Below, piece by piece: positions 30,340 to 42,062 of a stretch of DNA of 64,000 bases. The notes beneath the pieces are model-generated. The model did no database searches and had not been told where the DNA came from. It worked only from the letters and a program-made list of their open reading frames with translations. A program made the translations under genes and the position numbers. The DNA lies in assembly GCF_907165205.1 (NCBI RefSeq), contig NC_058189.1:43984270-44048269 (forward strand), given 5' to 3'. Each line of letters begins with the position of its first letter. Position 1 is the first letter of the stretch. This DNA is from Coccinella septempunctata. Taxonomy: Eukaryota > Arthropoda > Insecta > Coleoptera > Coccinellidae.

Positions 30340-33336
30340 AGTAGATCCGCCCTGGTTGTGGTTCTTTTCATTGGAGAAATACAATTAATTACATCCCGAT
30401 ACCGTATAGCAAGTCATTTCACTTCGCGAGGTCATCCTTAGTATTCATTTCGTCAGTTCTGGTTGGCGCATTTTATTGAACAACCTTTGATTTTTCACTG
30501 TATCCGGTATAAACTTTACAAAGTGCTCGTGACCGGATAGAATTTCCCGAATGTATGTTTGCTGATAGATTCGCTCATATTTCATACCTACACATATCTC
30601 CGTTGTACATATAATCAGTTTCCGAAGGTGTGAATAAACTAGTACATAATTTGATTTTGACTACTTCGTTATCGCTACCACCCTAGATAACAGCGAACTC
30701 TGTCTCCGACTAGCAGCTACTCTGATAGGTTTGCTATTCTTCCTAGTGGAAGCTGGCGCTCGAGATAAGTTTTCTCCGAGGTAACCACGTTACATGTTTT
30801 TACACTACCATCTCCAACTCAATTATCTCTTAAAAGTCTACTACATTAATTTTACAAAGTTCCAACACCCTCGATTTTGAGGAGAAACTCTTCCGGAATT
30901 CAATAAAAAAATAATCCATTCATCTAAACGGTATTTAAGATATATTCTTTACGAGTATATATCAAAAAGGTACTGAGATGAATTATGACAAGACAAGTGG
31001 AGTATTCCGAATTTCATGAAGATTCAGAATATTCACGATACAAAAATTGGGTATTATCATTTGAAATGCAGGGTGGTATCGAGTTTCACCACGTTCGAAC
31101 GTCAATAATAATTATTTCAGTTTATGCGATCATTACTTTCTATGCCGCAAGTGTTTGAGTGATTTTTCTGGTACAAAATTTCAGTCATCGACTGATTGAT
31201 CACTGTTTAATCACACTTCATATCCCCATATACAATATTATCCCCACGGGAATGCAGCCGCACCTGGAGTCCAGACTCCAGGCAGATATGCCTGTGTCTT
31301 GCCAAAGATCTACAAAATGTATATGGGGTATTTCCGATATTCTCAAACAGAACTGCAAGTATTGCAAGTATTATTGTCTCGATCGTTTCAGTTCTATTGT
31401 GATTCAAATGCGGCCAGTAGCACCAGCAACATCGGAACTCGTCTTAAAACATTTAATAATTATTTCTGGGTTTGCAGAAAAACAACACGATGTACCACAA
31501 ACAAAAATTCATAAAAACCAAAGATCAAGACAGCCTCGAATGATTTGATTCTGTGAAGAGAAATTTTTTACCTTTTAAATTTTTACTTGCGAAAACTTTT
31601 TTTTTTGCATGTTGATAATATAAGGCAAAAATGAGATTGTGATACATGTTTCCTAAAAACGATGAATGAACTGATCCGTTGACCATCTTGCAGTGTCAGA
31701 TGCTTCATAAGAAAATATATTTGTATCGAAGATAATACAAATTAGACAATAATAAGCGAAAAGTACTTTGAAATTGAAAATTTTAGACTCCATGTAGAGT
31801 TCTTCTAAATAGTCTGCTCCTTTTTTTATTTTTATTGACGTATTACAAATTCATGTGACAGAAGGGACCATCCATTTATGATTTATTATATTATTAAACG
31901 CTCCACCCCACAATACTTCTTATTCTCTGTAAATTTTGGTCTGTTTATTTCGAAGGCTTTTTTCAGCATTCTCACTTTGTCATACAGTATATTGATGTAA
32001 TCGGGTACTATTATATTATTCTTCGTATCAGCAAAAGGTAATATAAGAAATAAACTATCTTGTAGGTAACTGTTGTCAATTGACCAAAATAAATTGAAGG
32101 ATAAAAAATGGTTCATTTATGGTTATGATGATCAAATTATTAGTCATGTAGAAGTGTGTAATATATTTAATGATGCACAAAGGTATTAGACAAAACATTT
32201 CGAAAATCAGTATGATGTCCTGTTCAAATTGAAAATACAGTTGTTACAATACATATGGTATCACAGACTTCATGCGTCCTTGTATTGTTTCATAAATAAT
32301 GTCTCTTTTGTTTTAAAGTTAGTTAAATAGTTCGATACTTCATCCCAACCTTATATAACTGTCCCTTAACAGTACAAAAAAAGTGTTCGACTAATTTACC
32401 AACGTTTATTATTGGATCTTCCATTATTGTCATTTTTCGTTTCAAATCCTCGATACTGTATTTTATGATGTTCGAATGGAACAAAACTACATCTACGCCT
32501 CTGGGTGAGTCGTCTAAACGGCGCGGACAACCTTATGACAACACGATCCTGGCAATTTTTTTCGCCGTATCCGAGCTTGAAACTTACGCAAGAACCGTAC
32601 AGAATGGAGAATAAAATGTACAAGTTTTTCTTCGTTTCTTAGCGTCGCATAATTACGCTCTACGCTAATGAAAACGTATCGCTATCAATTTAGCGAAACA
32701 ATAGAATAACTGGCATTTTTTTAAATTATGGGCGGTTACCGGTTTGTACTTCTGTTGGGTAGTTCTTTGATTATGTTAGTTTATAGCTCATTACCGATCG
32801 CTGATGTGACTGTGAGTTGTGACGCCACTTGTTGATTATTCATTCGTTGATAGTTTCAAGATCTATGGCACTTGGACATTATTCTACGTGAAGGAGTTGT
32901 AATAGTTAGGTGGTTTGGAATCATTCAATAAAAATCAATTAGGCATATATTTCGACCTATGTTAAAAACCAATACAAAGAAAGATATTCTTTTGTGTTCT
33001 TGAGAATATCTTGAATATTGAGATATATAGGTATATATACAGGGTGTTTCCAATTTGACTTGAAAAACTTGGTTCTATAATGTATAGTATTGTTGCCTTG
33101 AATCTAATAGCTATTATAAACGCAAAAGTTTGTATTGCTGTGTGGATGTATGTTCGCTCAGAAACTACTGGGAGAACCTAATTCATCTTCAGACAAAAAT
33201 AGTGGCAATTTTTTTCTGTTACTGTGAGATGTTGTTTGGGATGTATCGTGGATATCTAGTTCCATATTTGGTTTGACTTAATTCGTTTTCAAAAAGGCGT
33301 TTATTCCGAAAGGAAAAATTCGAGCATTCTTGAATG
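30340..33336. other. No gene recognised; one CAGGGTGTTTCC repeat end
   Basis: A 129-codon frame (31159-31548 plus) has no recognisable domain. TATACAGGGTGTTTCCAATT at about 33037 is another terminus of the TA-CAGGGTG type. Nothing else is supported. Confidence 0.45.
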
Positions 33337-33338
33337 TA

Positions 33339-34455
33339 CAGGGTGGGCAAATTTCGATGTTTTAGCACTACAGCTTTTAAACCAGAGAAGATAGACAAAA
33401 TCTGATACCCCATTCTCGTTCTCTTTTTTTGAGAAACTTACAATAGTAGTAGTGATTTTTGGCCACTTTCTTTTGTTTTCGAGTTAAAAGCAAAAATTGA
33501 AAAAATGGCGACATCGAAATAAATTTATATCTCCGCTAAAACTGATGATAGAGCTCTGAAATTGAAACAATATACAGGCACTTCTTTACGTAGAATCCAG
33601 TGGCGTGCTCGCCTTTTTAGCAGGATTTTTAATTACGAAGCTATGACTCGAAGTTATGTTTTTTTAAATGGGAACACTAGTTTTCTGTGCAATTTTTTGA
33701 AAGCTTAATTATTACTGATTTCAAAAATATATAACATCATATGGTTCGTATCAATATAAATAATAGAAAATGGTCAAAAACACTTTTTCCCAATATTTCT
33801 ATGGTTTCAACTTTTGACGAGCACAGAAAAATAGAGTTTCCTTCCGGCAATGTCATTCTTTCTATGCTTTTTACCAATTTTTACAATATTCGAATCAAGA
33901 AATATTTCATAAATTTTCATAAGAATGAAAGGACTTATAGAAACAGACACTGGTAATCATACGATGCTACATTTTTCTATGCTAATCAGAAGTTGAAACC
34001 ATAGAAATATTGAGAAAAAAGGTTTTTGACCATTGTCTATTATTTATATTGATACAAACCATTTGATATTATATATTTTTGAAATCAGTGAAAATTAAGC
34101 TTTCAAAAAATTGCACAGAAAACTAGTTTTCCCATTTAAAAAAACATAACTTTGAGTCATAGCTTCGTAATTAAAAATCCTGCTAAAAAGGCAAGCACGC
34201 CACTGTAAAAAAGTGCCTGTATAATGTTCCAATTTCAGAGCACTATCATCAATATTAGCGGAGTTATAAATTTATTTCGATATCGCCATTTTTCCACTTT
34301 TTGCTTATAACTCGAAAACAAAAGAAAGTGGCCAAAAATGTCTACTACTATATTTAGTTTCTCAGAAAAAGAGAACGAGAATGGGGTATCAGATTTTGTG
34401 TATCTCCTATGGTTTAAAAACTGTAGTGCTAAAACATCGAAATTTGCCCACCCTG
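33339..34455. mobile_element. 1.1-kb foldback element with ~490-bp inverted arms
   Basis: Flanked by TA (33337-33338 and 34456-34457). It begins CAGGGTGGGCAAATTTCGAT and ends with the inverted sequence. The arms (about 33339-33830 and 33985-34455) are inverted copies; the ~150-bp centre is unique and has no transposase. It is a non-autonomous Tc1/mariner-like foldback by its termini. Confidence 0.75.
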
Positions 34456-34479
34456 TACATAGCATATGATGTGAGAATT

Positions 34480-35520
34480 TTATTTTCCTTGACCGCTACA
34501 AAACTCCTGGTGTCTGAGTCCAAGTATGATTCTTAGGACTTCTTCCTGAGTTTTATAGATGTTTTTCATATTTGTATTCGACCCATAAAAGATTATACCA
34601 TATCTCATTTCAGATTCCACAAAATAAACAGTTCTCAATAATTCCAGTATTTTGATAATACTTTGATTGTGTAGCACACTGAGTTCAAGTTGTTGTTTGT
34701 TATTTATATGTGTTCTTTTCATGTGAGGGGTTCATTTTATGTTATTCCAAGAAATTTTCTTCGAAAGTTTTTTCAACAATTTTAAATTCTTCAGGTATAA
34801 TTTGTGTTGACTGTTATGTTCTGAAGCACATGATTCTTGTTTTTACAGTGTTTAGTGTTAGCTTGTGAGATTTCAGCCATCCTTCTATTTTTATATAAAT
34901 GTTTGTTGTCTTGGTTAATAGATTTTGAAGATTTGCATCAGAGATCAATACATTTGTATCATTCCTTGATCACGTTGCGTCAAATATGATCTGAACCATC
35001 ATTCCAGTATATTATAGCTGTCCATATTGTTAAAGTATTTTCAGCATGATCGACGCTATCATATGCCTTTGAGAGATCCAGAAATAGTCCAAATATATTA
35101 ACTTTCGCTTCAAGAGATTCCACTATTCTTGTGAGGAACTGAAGAACGGCAGTATTTATCGATTTGCCTTTGATAAATCCATGTTGGTTCTTAATTAGTA
35201 TGTTGCACTTTTCTAGAAATTGTATTAGTCTTTCTGTCATCATTATTACAAAGATCTTTGGGGAGGATGACAGGAGACTTATTGGTCTATAGTTTTCAAG
35301 AGCCCCTGTATCTCCTTTCTTGAATATTGGTTTTATCAATGCAACTTCAACGCTTTCAAGGAATACACCATCTTTAATCGAGTTGTTCAGTATATGTGTT
35401 ATAGTCTCTGTTCTCTCATCGATTGAGGCCTCTACTAGACTTGTTAGATTGTCATCATCACCACTACTATTGCCACTTTTTTGTCAGATTTTTAAGTTCT
35501 GTTGGGGTTATTGAATGGCA
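34480..35520 (-). pseudogene. Non-LTR reverse transcriptase relic
   Basis: Minus-strand pieces in two or more frames: a run ending NNSIKDGVFLESVEVALI, then KPIFKKGDTGALENYRPISL, QHGFIKGKSINTAVLQFL and GLFLDLSKAYDSVDH, then a break where the YADD box should be. Near the 3' end come a C-terminal MRYGIIFYGS and QEEVLRIILGL. The order is that of LINE reverse transcriptases of the CR1/Jockey-like groups. The YADD region is deleted and frames are broken, so it is inactive. Confidence 0.75.
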
Positions 35521-36312
35521 ATGGATTTGTTATTTTTTTCTTGAGGGTATAGATTTTGTTGTTGTATAGTATCCTTGTGTATTTTGGACAGCTTTTATAA
35601 AATATTCATGGAAATCATTTGCAATCTAATCTAAAAGACTTTCTGTTGTTGGTGGTTCACTTGATATATGTAGTTTATTCATCAACTTACAAGCTACACT
35701 TCATATAATATAATCCGAAATGACTACATTTAGGAGATGCATCATTTGTTGTCGAAATTGGAGTCTCTTGAAACAGGATAATTTTCAGTTCCCTAGCTTT
35801 CTGTCTAGTAGGAACATGAAGATTTTATTGAACCGAAAGGAGTACATAGGTACATTCATTTTGACGTGATGTGAGGGCACTCTGACGATGATTATTTATT
35901 TTTCTTGAATGACCATTTTTCCAAAACGGATTTTCAATCTACCTTATTGTACTTTGCAACTTGATAGGTAATTCAGGTACTTCCCTCTGAATAAATGATT
36001 AAGGGTCACTACAAGTAATTTTATAAACTCCACATTTATCTATCTTATTCGTTTGATCTTCATTATTCTTTATATGATTTTACCTAGAGTATTTTCTGTC
36101 ATAAGAGCTAATTCGATACTTTCCGAATTCAAAGTTTTATATATTTTCATAACCTACTCTTCAAACTTCAAACGAATAAGGTAGATGAATGTGGAATTTA
36201 CAAACTTACTTGTAGTGATTGTTCATCGTTTCTTCTCTAGTTCTCCGCATTCATCTACATTATTCGTTTGATCTTGGAGTGGAGTGGAGTAGAATGCAAT
36301 AAAAAAGTTGAC
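35521..36312. repeat. Non-coding, with a small inverted repeat (about 36001-36236)
   Basis: GGGTCACTACAAGTAA...TCCACATTTATCTATC is mirrored ~170 bp later by GGTAGATGAATGTGGA...ACTTGTAGTGA, and a third partial copy follows at about 36250. It is probably a small MITE; ends and duplication are not resolved. Confidence 0.5.
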
Positions 36313-36371
36313 TAAGGCCCGGTACTTTCACGTGCGAAAAACTTAATTTATTCCATAGATAAGTCTTATTC

Positions 36372-36543
36372 TGTAATGTATTGAATTTTAAGTTTATGCG
36401 CAGAATCGCATCATTTGTTACTGTACATATGAATTTTAATAAAACACTTCTTTCCGAGCTGTTGTCGTAACTGGTTATAGTTTCTCAATATTCCAATACG
36501 AAATATAATACAAAATTATAGAAGTGTAGTTAAATACACCACA
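36372..36543 (+). repeat. Gypsy element 2, 5' LTR
   Basis: This is a 172-bp repeat from TGTAATGTATTG to ATACACCACA, followed by the TGGCGACGAGG primer-type site at 36545. Confidence 0.92.
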
Positions 36544-36855
36544 TTGGCGACGAGGTAAAAGTGAATAAAATAGTGCATCAACGATTGATAATTATCGGAT
36601 GTTACATTTTTCTTCATGATGGATACTAACGAAGAAATCAACACATGTACAAATGTGGGAATCATCGGACGTCTTCAAGAATTCAACTTCAGAATCTCTG
36701 ACTGGGCAATATACAAGGCACGTTTACACAATTATTTCGATGCCAATAATATCAGCGAAAATAAGCGCCGTTCCATATTTCTGAATATGTTGGATGAAGA
36801 TTCTTATCGATTGATGTTCGATCAGTGAAATCCACAAAAACCCGAAGAAAAAACT

Positions 36856-39804
36856 ATGGCAGAATTGGAAGAAATATTTGATAAACATTTCGCACCGATT
36901 CGAACACCGTTTGCCGAGAGAATAAAATTTTATAATGCAACAAGGAGTCCCACGGAAACTACAAATGATTGGGCAGCTCGAGTCCGGAAATTAGCAGTAC
37001 AGGGCGAATTTGGAGTTCATTTAGAAAATGCATTGCGAGATAAATTCGTATGTGGATTTGGAGAAGGGCCTGTATTGGATCGATTATTAGAAGAAAAGGT
37101 AACGATTACTTTTGAAGAAGCAGTCAAAATTGCGAATCACAAGATGGCGGCAATTTCATCATTCAAAGGGGAAAATGGCTACAAGGAAAAATTCGACAGA
37201 CAGATGAAGGAAGAAGTCATGTTCCTGCGCAACTCGAAAAAGGCGCGGAACCCTACGCCGTCTATGAGAACCAATCAGGGATCAGCATCTCAATCAAGAC
37301 GTGCGCAGTACGCAGAATATGGAAACACTGCACAGGAAAGGAGCAAAGGGACCAATAGGATGCATGCAGATGGAAAGGCATCTTGCTCAGTTTGCGGGGG
37401 TATCGGACATCTAAAAGATAAGTGCAAATTTGCTAATTATGTTTGTAATTTTTGTCACATTAAGGGACATTTGGAAAAAGCTTGTTTCAAAAAGAGATCT
37501 CGTAAACCTAAATTTTCCAGTCATTTCATTTCTGAAGCTAAAGAAACTGAGATTACTGATAAATTCAACGATGAACTCAATTTGTTCAAGTTAGATGCAG
37601 GTCGTTCGTCACCTTATTATATCGATGCACATATTAATCAAAAATTGATCAGATTTCAATTAGATACTGGATCTGGAATAAGTGCCATATCTGCTGATCT
37701 GTTTTACAAAGAATTTAATAATGAAATATTTCATGAAACAAATAAAATGTTTTCCTTCTATGATGGATCCAGAGTCAAACCAAAAGGGTTATTCAAAACG
37801 ATGCTCACCTACAAAAATTGCACTAATGTTTTTGAAATATATGTTATAGAAGGGGGTGGACCTCCGATATTAGGTCGAAATTTTTTGCAGTCATTCAATC
37901 TAGATTTTGGAGGATTTCATTTTGTAGAAGAAAATAAAAATGATTCACATCATAAAAATTTAATCAATGAATTGTTGTCTGAATTCAAAGATTTATTTTC
38001 TGATGAATTAGGTCGATTCAATAAAGGTGTAGCACATATTATTTTAAAAGATGAAAATATATCGCCAAAATTTTATAAACCAAGACCTTTGCCCTTCGCT
38101 ATAAAATCAAAAGTGGATTTTGAAATTGATCGTTTAACTTCTTTAGGTATATGGTTTCCAGTGGACTATAGCAATTGGGCGGCACCGGTGGTACCTGTGT
38201 TCAAGAAAGATGGAAATTTACGTTTGTGTGGAGATTTCAAAGTCACAATCAATCCTTATATTGAAGTGGACAAGTATCCGGTTCCACGCATCGAAGATTT
38301 ATTTAGTAGGTTGCAAGGGGGAACAAAATTTACTAAATTGGACCTATCACAGGCTTACCAACAAATATGTGTAAGTGAAGAATCTAAACACTTGCTGACT
38401 GTTTCCACACATAGAGGGTTATATAGATATAATCGTTTAGCTTATGGAATCGCCTCTGCTCCTGCAAAGTTTCAAAAAATCATGGAATCTCTACTAGGAA
38501 GAATTGAGGGAGTAGAAGTTTTTCTTGACGATATTCTCATCACGGGGAAAGATTTGCAAGAACATTTGACTAGATTGCGCCAAGTTTTCAAAGTTTTAAA
38601 TGATGCCGGTTTAAAATTACGTAAAGATAAATGTAGTTTTTTTCAAAATGAAATAGAATATTTGGGGTACACGATCGATAAAATTGGCTTACATCCATGT
38701 ACAAATAAGACGGAAGCTATAGATAAAGCGCCTAGGCCTACCAATGTCAAACAGTTGAAGAGTTTTTTAGGAAGTATAAATTATTACGGAAAATTCATAA
38801 GAAATATGTCTACAATTCTATATCCTCTTTATCAGTTGTTAAATAAGAATAAGTCTTTCGAATGGACTAATGAATGTGACAGAGCATTTTCGAAAATCAA
38901 ACAGTTACTGAAATCCGCTGATGTTTTGGTACATTTTGATCCAAATTTGCCTTTGAAATTGACAGTGGATTCTAGTAGTTACGGTATTGGAGCAGTTCTT
39001 AGTCATTTATTTCCTTCAGGGGATGAAAAACCCGTTGTTTTTGCTTCAAAGACACTGAGTAAGGCTCAACAAGCATACTCTCAATTGGAAAAGGAGGCTC
39101 TTTCAATAATTTTTGGAGTAACTAAATTCAATCAATACTTATACAATAAACATTTCATTTTATGCACAGATCACCGTCCGTTATTAACTATTTTCAGCCC
39201 TAAGAAGGGTATTCCCGAATTTTCGGCAAATAGGTTGAGACGTTGGGCAGTAATTTTATCAAATTATTCGTATGAAATCGAATATGTCAAATCTGAAGAT
39301 AATAAAGCAGATTGGTTATCCCGGTTACCACTGAAGAGTTTAGTTAGAGAGGAGGAAGATGTTGAAATTGATTACTGTAATTTTTTCGCTGACTCAGAGA
39401 TAAATGTTAATTACAAGAATATTGCAGACGAATCTAAATGTGATAGTATTTTTATGAAATTAAGAGATTATATAAAAAATGGTTGGCCAAAATATGTAAC
39501 ATATGACGAGTTGAGACCTTATTTGAATAAGCGATTAGAATATGAATTTGATGAACATTGCATTTACTGGAACCATCGCATTTTGATACCGGTTAGGTTA
39601 CGACCTATTGTTATGAAAGAGCTACATAGTACTCATTTAGGGACAGTTAAAATGAAAAGCTTAGCGCGTTCATATTTTTGGTGGCCAGGTATGGACAAGG
39701 ACATTTATAAATTGACGAAACAGTGCGAATCATGTATAAATTTTTTCCATAGTCCTCCTAAAAATGAATTGAATCAATGGAAGTATCCTAGTCAGCCATT
39801 TTAG
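36856..39804 (+). CDS. Gypsy element 2, open central segment: Gag part, protease, RT, RNase H
   Basis: This is the longest unbroken part (982 codons) between the two stop codons described for the whole gag-pol. It keeps complete protease, reverse transcriptase and RNase H motifs, and the integrase zinc site but not the integrase catalytic core. Frame and content are continuous with the flanking segments. Confidence 0.85.
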   Translation: MAELEEIFDKHFAPIRTPFAERIKFYNATRSPTETTNDWAARVRKLAVQGEFGVHLENALRDKFVCGFGEGPVLDRLLEEKVTITFEEAVKIANHKMAAISSFKGENGYKEKFDRQMKEEVMFLRNSKKARNPTPSMRTNQGSASQSRRAQYAEYGNTAQERSKGTNRMHADGKASCSVCGGIGHLKDKCKFANYVCNFCHIKGHLEKACFKKRSRKPKFSSHFISEAKETEITDKFNDELNLFKLDAGRSSPYYIDAHINQKLIRFQLDTGSGISAISADLFYKEFNNEIFHETNKMFSFYDGSRVKPKGLFKTMLTYKNCTNVFEIYVIEGGGPPILGRNFLQSFNLDFGGFHFVEENKNDSHHKNLINELLSEFKDLFSDELGRFNKGVAHIILKDENISPKFYKPRPLPFAIKSKVDFEIDRLTSLGIWFPVDYSNWAAPVVPVFKKDGNLRLCGDFKVTINPYIEVDKYPVPRIEDLFSRLQGGTKFTKLDLSQAYQQICVSEESKHLLTVSTHRGLYRYNRLAYGIASAPAKFQKIMESLLGRIEGVEVFLDDILITGKDLQEHLTRLRQVFKVLNDAGLKLRKDKCSFFQNEIEYLGYTIDKIGLHPCTNKTEAIDKAPRPTNVKQLKSFLGSINYYGKFIRNMSTILYPLYQLLNKNKSFEWTNECDRAFSKIKQLLKSADVLVHFDPNLPLKLTVDSSSYGIGAVLSHLFPSGDEKPVVFASKTLSKAQQAYSQLEKEALSIIFGVTKFNQYLYNKHFILCTDHRPLLTIFSPKKGIPEFSANRLRRWAVILSNYSYEIEYVKSEDNKADWLSRLPLKSLVREEEDVEIDYCNFFADSEINVNYKNIADESKCDSIFMKLRDYIKNGWPKYVTYDELRPYLNKRLEYEFDEHCIYWNHRILIPVRLRPIVMKELHSTHLGTVKMKSLARSYFWWPGMDKDIYKLTKQCESCINFFHSPPKNELNQWKYPSQPF

Positions 39805-39822
39805 AGGATACATATTGATTAT

Positions 39823-40782
39823 TTGGGACCTTTGAAAAATAAATATTACTTGGTAATATTAGATGCTTACACTAAGTGGGTGGAAGTTTTCGAAACACCA
39901 TCAACTAGTTCTGAGAATACTATAAATGCTTTAAGAGAAACCTTCGCAAGATTTGGTTTAGCTATGACAATAGTCTCAGATAATGATAGCGGATTCACAT
40001 CAAAAGAATTTCAGAATTTTGTATTGCAAAATGGTATTAAACATATTACTTCGCCTCCATATAACCCAGAATCTAATGGGACTGCAGAGAACAGTGTGAA
40101 AACAGTCAAGCAAGCCTTAAAGAAGATTTTATTTTCAAACCCTACGCTTTCCCCAAGAAGAGCCATAAGTAGATTTTGTTTTGATTATCGAATCACTCCA
40201 CATTGTACCACTGGTGTCTCTCCAGCAAAGTTAATGTTCAATCGAGATTTGCGAAGTAGATTCAATTTGATTTTACCCAAAAGTAGACAATATGAAAGCG
40301 AATTAAAACCTACAAATAATTTAAGATCGCATGTTCAAAAACAACAAACAAAGCAGAAAAATTACTACAAAGGAAGGCGGGATGTTGTATTTGGGAAAGG
40401 TGAAGTAGTTTTAGCTAGAGATTTTAGAATTGTAAATAAAAAGACTTGGATAAAAGTACATAGAAGAATTGGACATTGTACATATATCATCGAAGTTCCA
40501 GAGTTGCAACTGATATGGAAAAGACATGTTAATCAGTTGAGGAAAACAATTCAACCAGAAGTCAGTTTCAATTCTGAATCTTCTATAGTAGGTATAGGTG
40601 AAAATAATATATCTTGTAATGATGGATATGATCAATTGGAAACTGAAGCTAGTTGTTCTACTGAATCTAATTCGAATAATGTTAATATTAAACCATTGAT
40701 AACTGTTAATGAAAATCACCAAGTAGAAATGGCTCGTTATCCAAAAAGGAAAGTGAAGCCTGTAGAACGTTTTCATTTTTGA
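39823..40782 (+). CDS. Gypsy element 2, integrase core segment
   Basis: A 319-codon open part follows the TAG at 39802. It holds the second catalytic Asp in SDNDSGF and the Glu in ESNGTAENSVK; the first Asp codon (HIDYLGP) lies between the TAG and this ATG. A chromo-like or basic C-terminal tail (RYPKRKVKPVERFHF) ends the element 64 bp before the 3' LTR. Independent translation is unlikely. Confidence 0.8.
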   Translation: MGPLKNKYYLVILDAYTKWVEVFETPSTSSENTINALRETFARFGLAMTIVSDNDSGFTSKEFQNFVLQNGIKHITSPPYNPESNGTAENSVKTVKQALKKILFSNPTLSPRRAISRFCFDYRITPHCTTGVSPAKLMFNRDLRSRFNLILPKSRQYESELKPTNNLRSHVQKQQTKQKNYYKGRRDVVFGKGEVVLARDFRIVNKKTWIKVHRRIGHCTYIIEVPELQLIWKRHVNQLRKTIQPEVSFNSESSIVGIGENNISCNDGYDQLETEASCSTESNSNNVNIKPLITVNENHQVEMARYPKRKVKPVERFHF

Positions 40783-40846
40783 TTGTAAGTGATCCAATCA
40801 TTTTTTGAATATTTTTTGTTGTTTCAGAAATTTGGAAAGGGAGATA

Positions 40847-42062
40847 TGTAATGTATTTAATTTTAAGTTTATGCGCAGAATCGCATCATTTGTTACTGTT
40901 AAGATGTCTAAAACTCTGGTGTATTCACTGATTCGATATTGTTTTTAATTTCATGGGGATATCGGACCAGTTTCGTTTTTCCCACTGTAGGTAGCGCTGT
41001 TTAGAATTTGACAGAGCATTGTCAATTGATATTTGAAAATAATTTGAATACTTTCCTACGACTAACGAATATGTTGTATTTATAAGCGATTATTGGTGTG
41101 TGAAAATGTATTAGTTTCGAGAAAGGGGTGTAGAACATTCATTTATTCAACATGTCGTTCAGTAAGTTCAGGTTTCTGTATGGACAATCAAGAACTACAG
41201 CTAATAATTCGGTGTTGTTGGAATTTGAGGCAGAAAAAATCAGATGAACGAACATTCGGGAAGGATATAGCTAAGTTTTATGGCAACTTCAGCAATATTT
41301 CAAAGAAACTGTATTGGAAATACGTAATGTGAATTGTGAGCATGTATTGAGAATCAGAAAGTGATAAATCTATTCGAGTTTGTACTTCAAATATTCTTCC
41401 TGAATATATATAGTGAAAATTACCTTTCTATCAACTGAATATATTGGATATTTGACCAATCAATTGTGTTTTATTAAAATCATATTGAATTAGTATAATG
41501 AGAAGGGGTTACAGTTCACTGCGACCTTAAGATCTATTGTGCCCCTATTGAATTACCCCCCTCACAAATTCAAGTTGTCAAACGGAAATTATCTTGAAGA
41601 AGAACAGTAAATCCTTTTTCGAACCCTTATTCCATAGTGTTGAAATATTGACAGATTTGTTTTTACAACGAAAATTGAACTGTAAAGCACAAATATTCCT
41701 TAACAGCTGACAAAATGGGCGAGTTCATATTTTGAACTTGTTGATCGACATTCGCAAAACGCAGAACAAAATAAAACGAGAGAGTATCATTGGACTTCCT
41801 TTGGTAGAACAAGGACAGAACGAAGCAAATGACATGGTGGCGCCGCCACGAAACTGATCCCATATCCCCGATTTTCCGAATTGTTGATGCTTGCAAAAAG
41901 TGACAAGTGCACACACCAGTGTTTTAGACATCTTAGTTACTGTACATATGAATTTTAATAAAACACTTCTTTCCGAGCTGTTGTCGTAACTGGTTATAGT
42001 TTCTCAATATTCCAATACGAAATATAATACAAAATTATAGAAGTGTAGTTAAATACACCACA
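40847..42062 (+). repeat. Gypsy element 2, 3' LTR interrupted by a DNA element
   Basis: The LTR parts are 40847-40899 and 41944-42062 (one copy of GTTACTGT counted). Together they equal the 172-bp 5' LTR except for one base. Confidence 0.92.
40900..41935. mobile_element. 1036-bp DNA element with 8-bp target duplication
   Basis: It is flanked by GTTACTGT (40892-40899 and 41936-41943) and starts TAAGATGTCTAAAACTCTGG, ending in the inverted CCAGTGTTTTAGACATCTTA. Subterminal segments are also inverted copies (GGGGATATCGGACCAGTTTCG against CGAAACTGATCCCATATCCCC). Eight-base duplications are known for hAT, P and a few other superfamilies; the termini fit none of them clearly. Its frames (80-83 codons) show no transposase motif. 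Insertion into a nearly unmutated LTR makes it younger still. Confidence 0.85.

Larger units (their letters stand above)
36616..40782 (+). pseudogene. Gypsy element 2 gag-pol, one frame broken by TGA and TAG
   Basis: A single frame of about 1389 codons runs from ATG 36616 to the stop at 40782 but has an in-frame TGA at 36826-36828 and TAG at 39802-39804. From the ATG: capsid-like Gag; two zinc knuckles (CSVCGGIGHLKDKC and CNFCHIKGHLEKAC, from about residue 256); protease LDTGSGIS (about 348); reverse transcriptase with LDLSQAYQQI, RLAYGIASAPAKFQ and catalytic FLDD (about 635); RNase H with TVDSSSYGIGAVL and CTDHRPL; integrase zinc site (HSTHLG, CESC); and then, past the TAG, HIDYLGP, SDNDSGF and ESNGTAENSVK (D,D,E). 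The two stops fall before most of Gag and in integrase just ahead of its first catalytic Asp. They would block full expression unless suppressed. Confidence 0.9.
36372..42062 (+). mobile_element. Ty3/Gypsy LTR retrotransposon 2
   Basis: LTRs of 172 bp (36372-36543, and 40847-42062 with an insertion). The target duplication TATTC is at 36367-36371 and 42063-42067. The primer site TTGGCGACGAGG follows the 5' LTR and the purine run TTTGGAAAGGGAGATA precedes the 3' LTR. Apart from the inserted DNA the LTRs differ at one base by eye, so the insertion is recent; yet gag-pol has two in-frame stop codons. There is no env frame. The length without the inserted element is about 4.65 kb. Confidence 0.94.

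Noticed and set aside
41663..41931. Minus frame of the 1036-bp element beginning MSKTLVCAL as a THAP-like domain
   Set aside because: The Cys/His spacing of a THAP finger is absent; the start codon is simply part of the terminal repeat.
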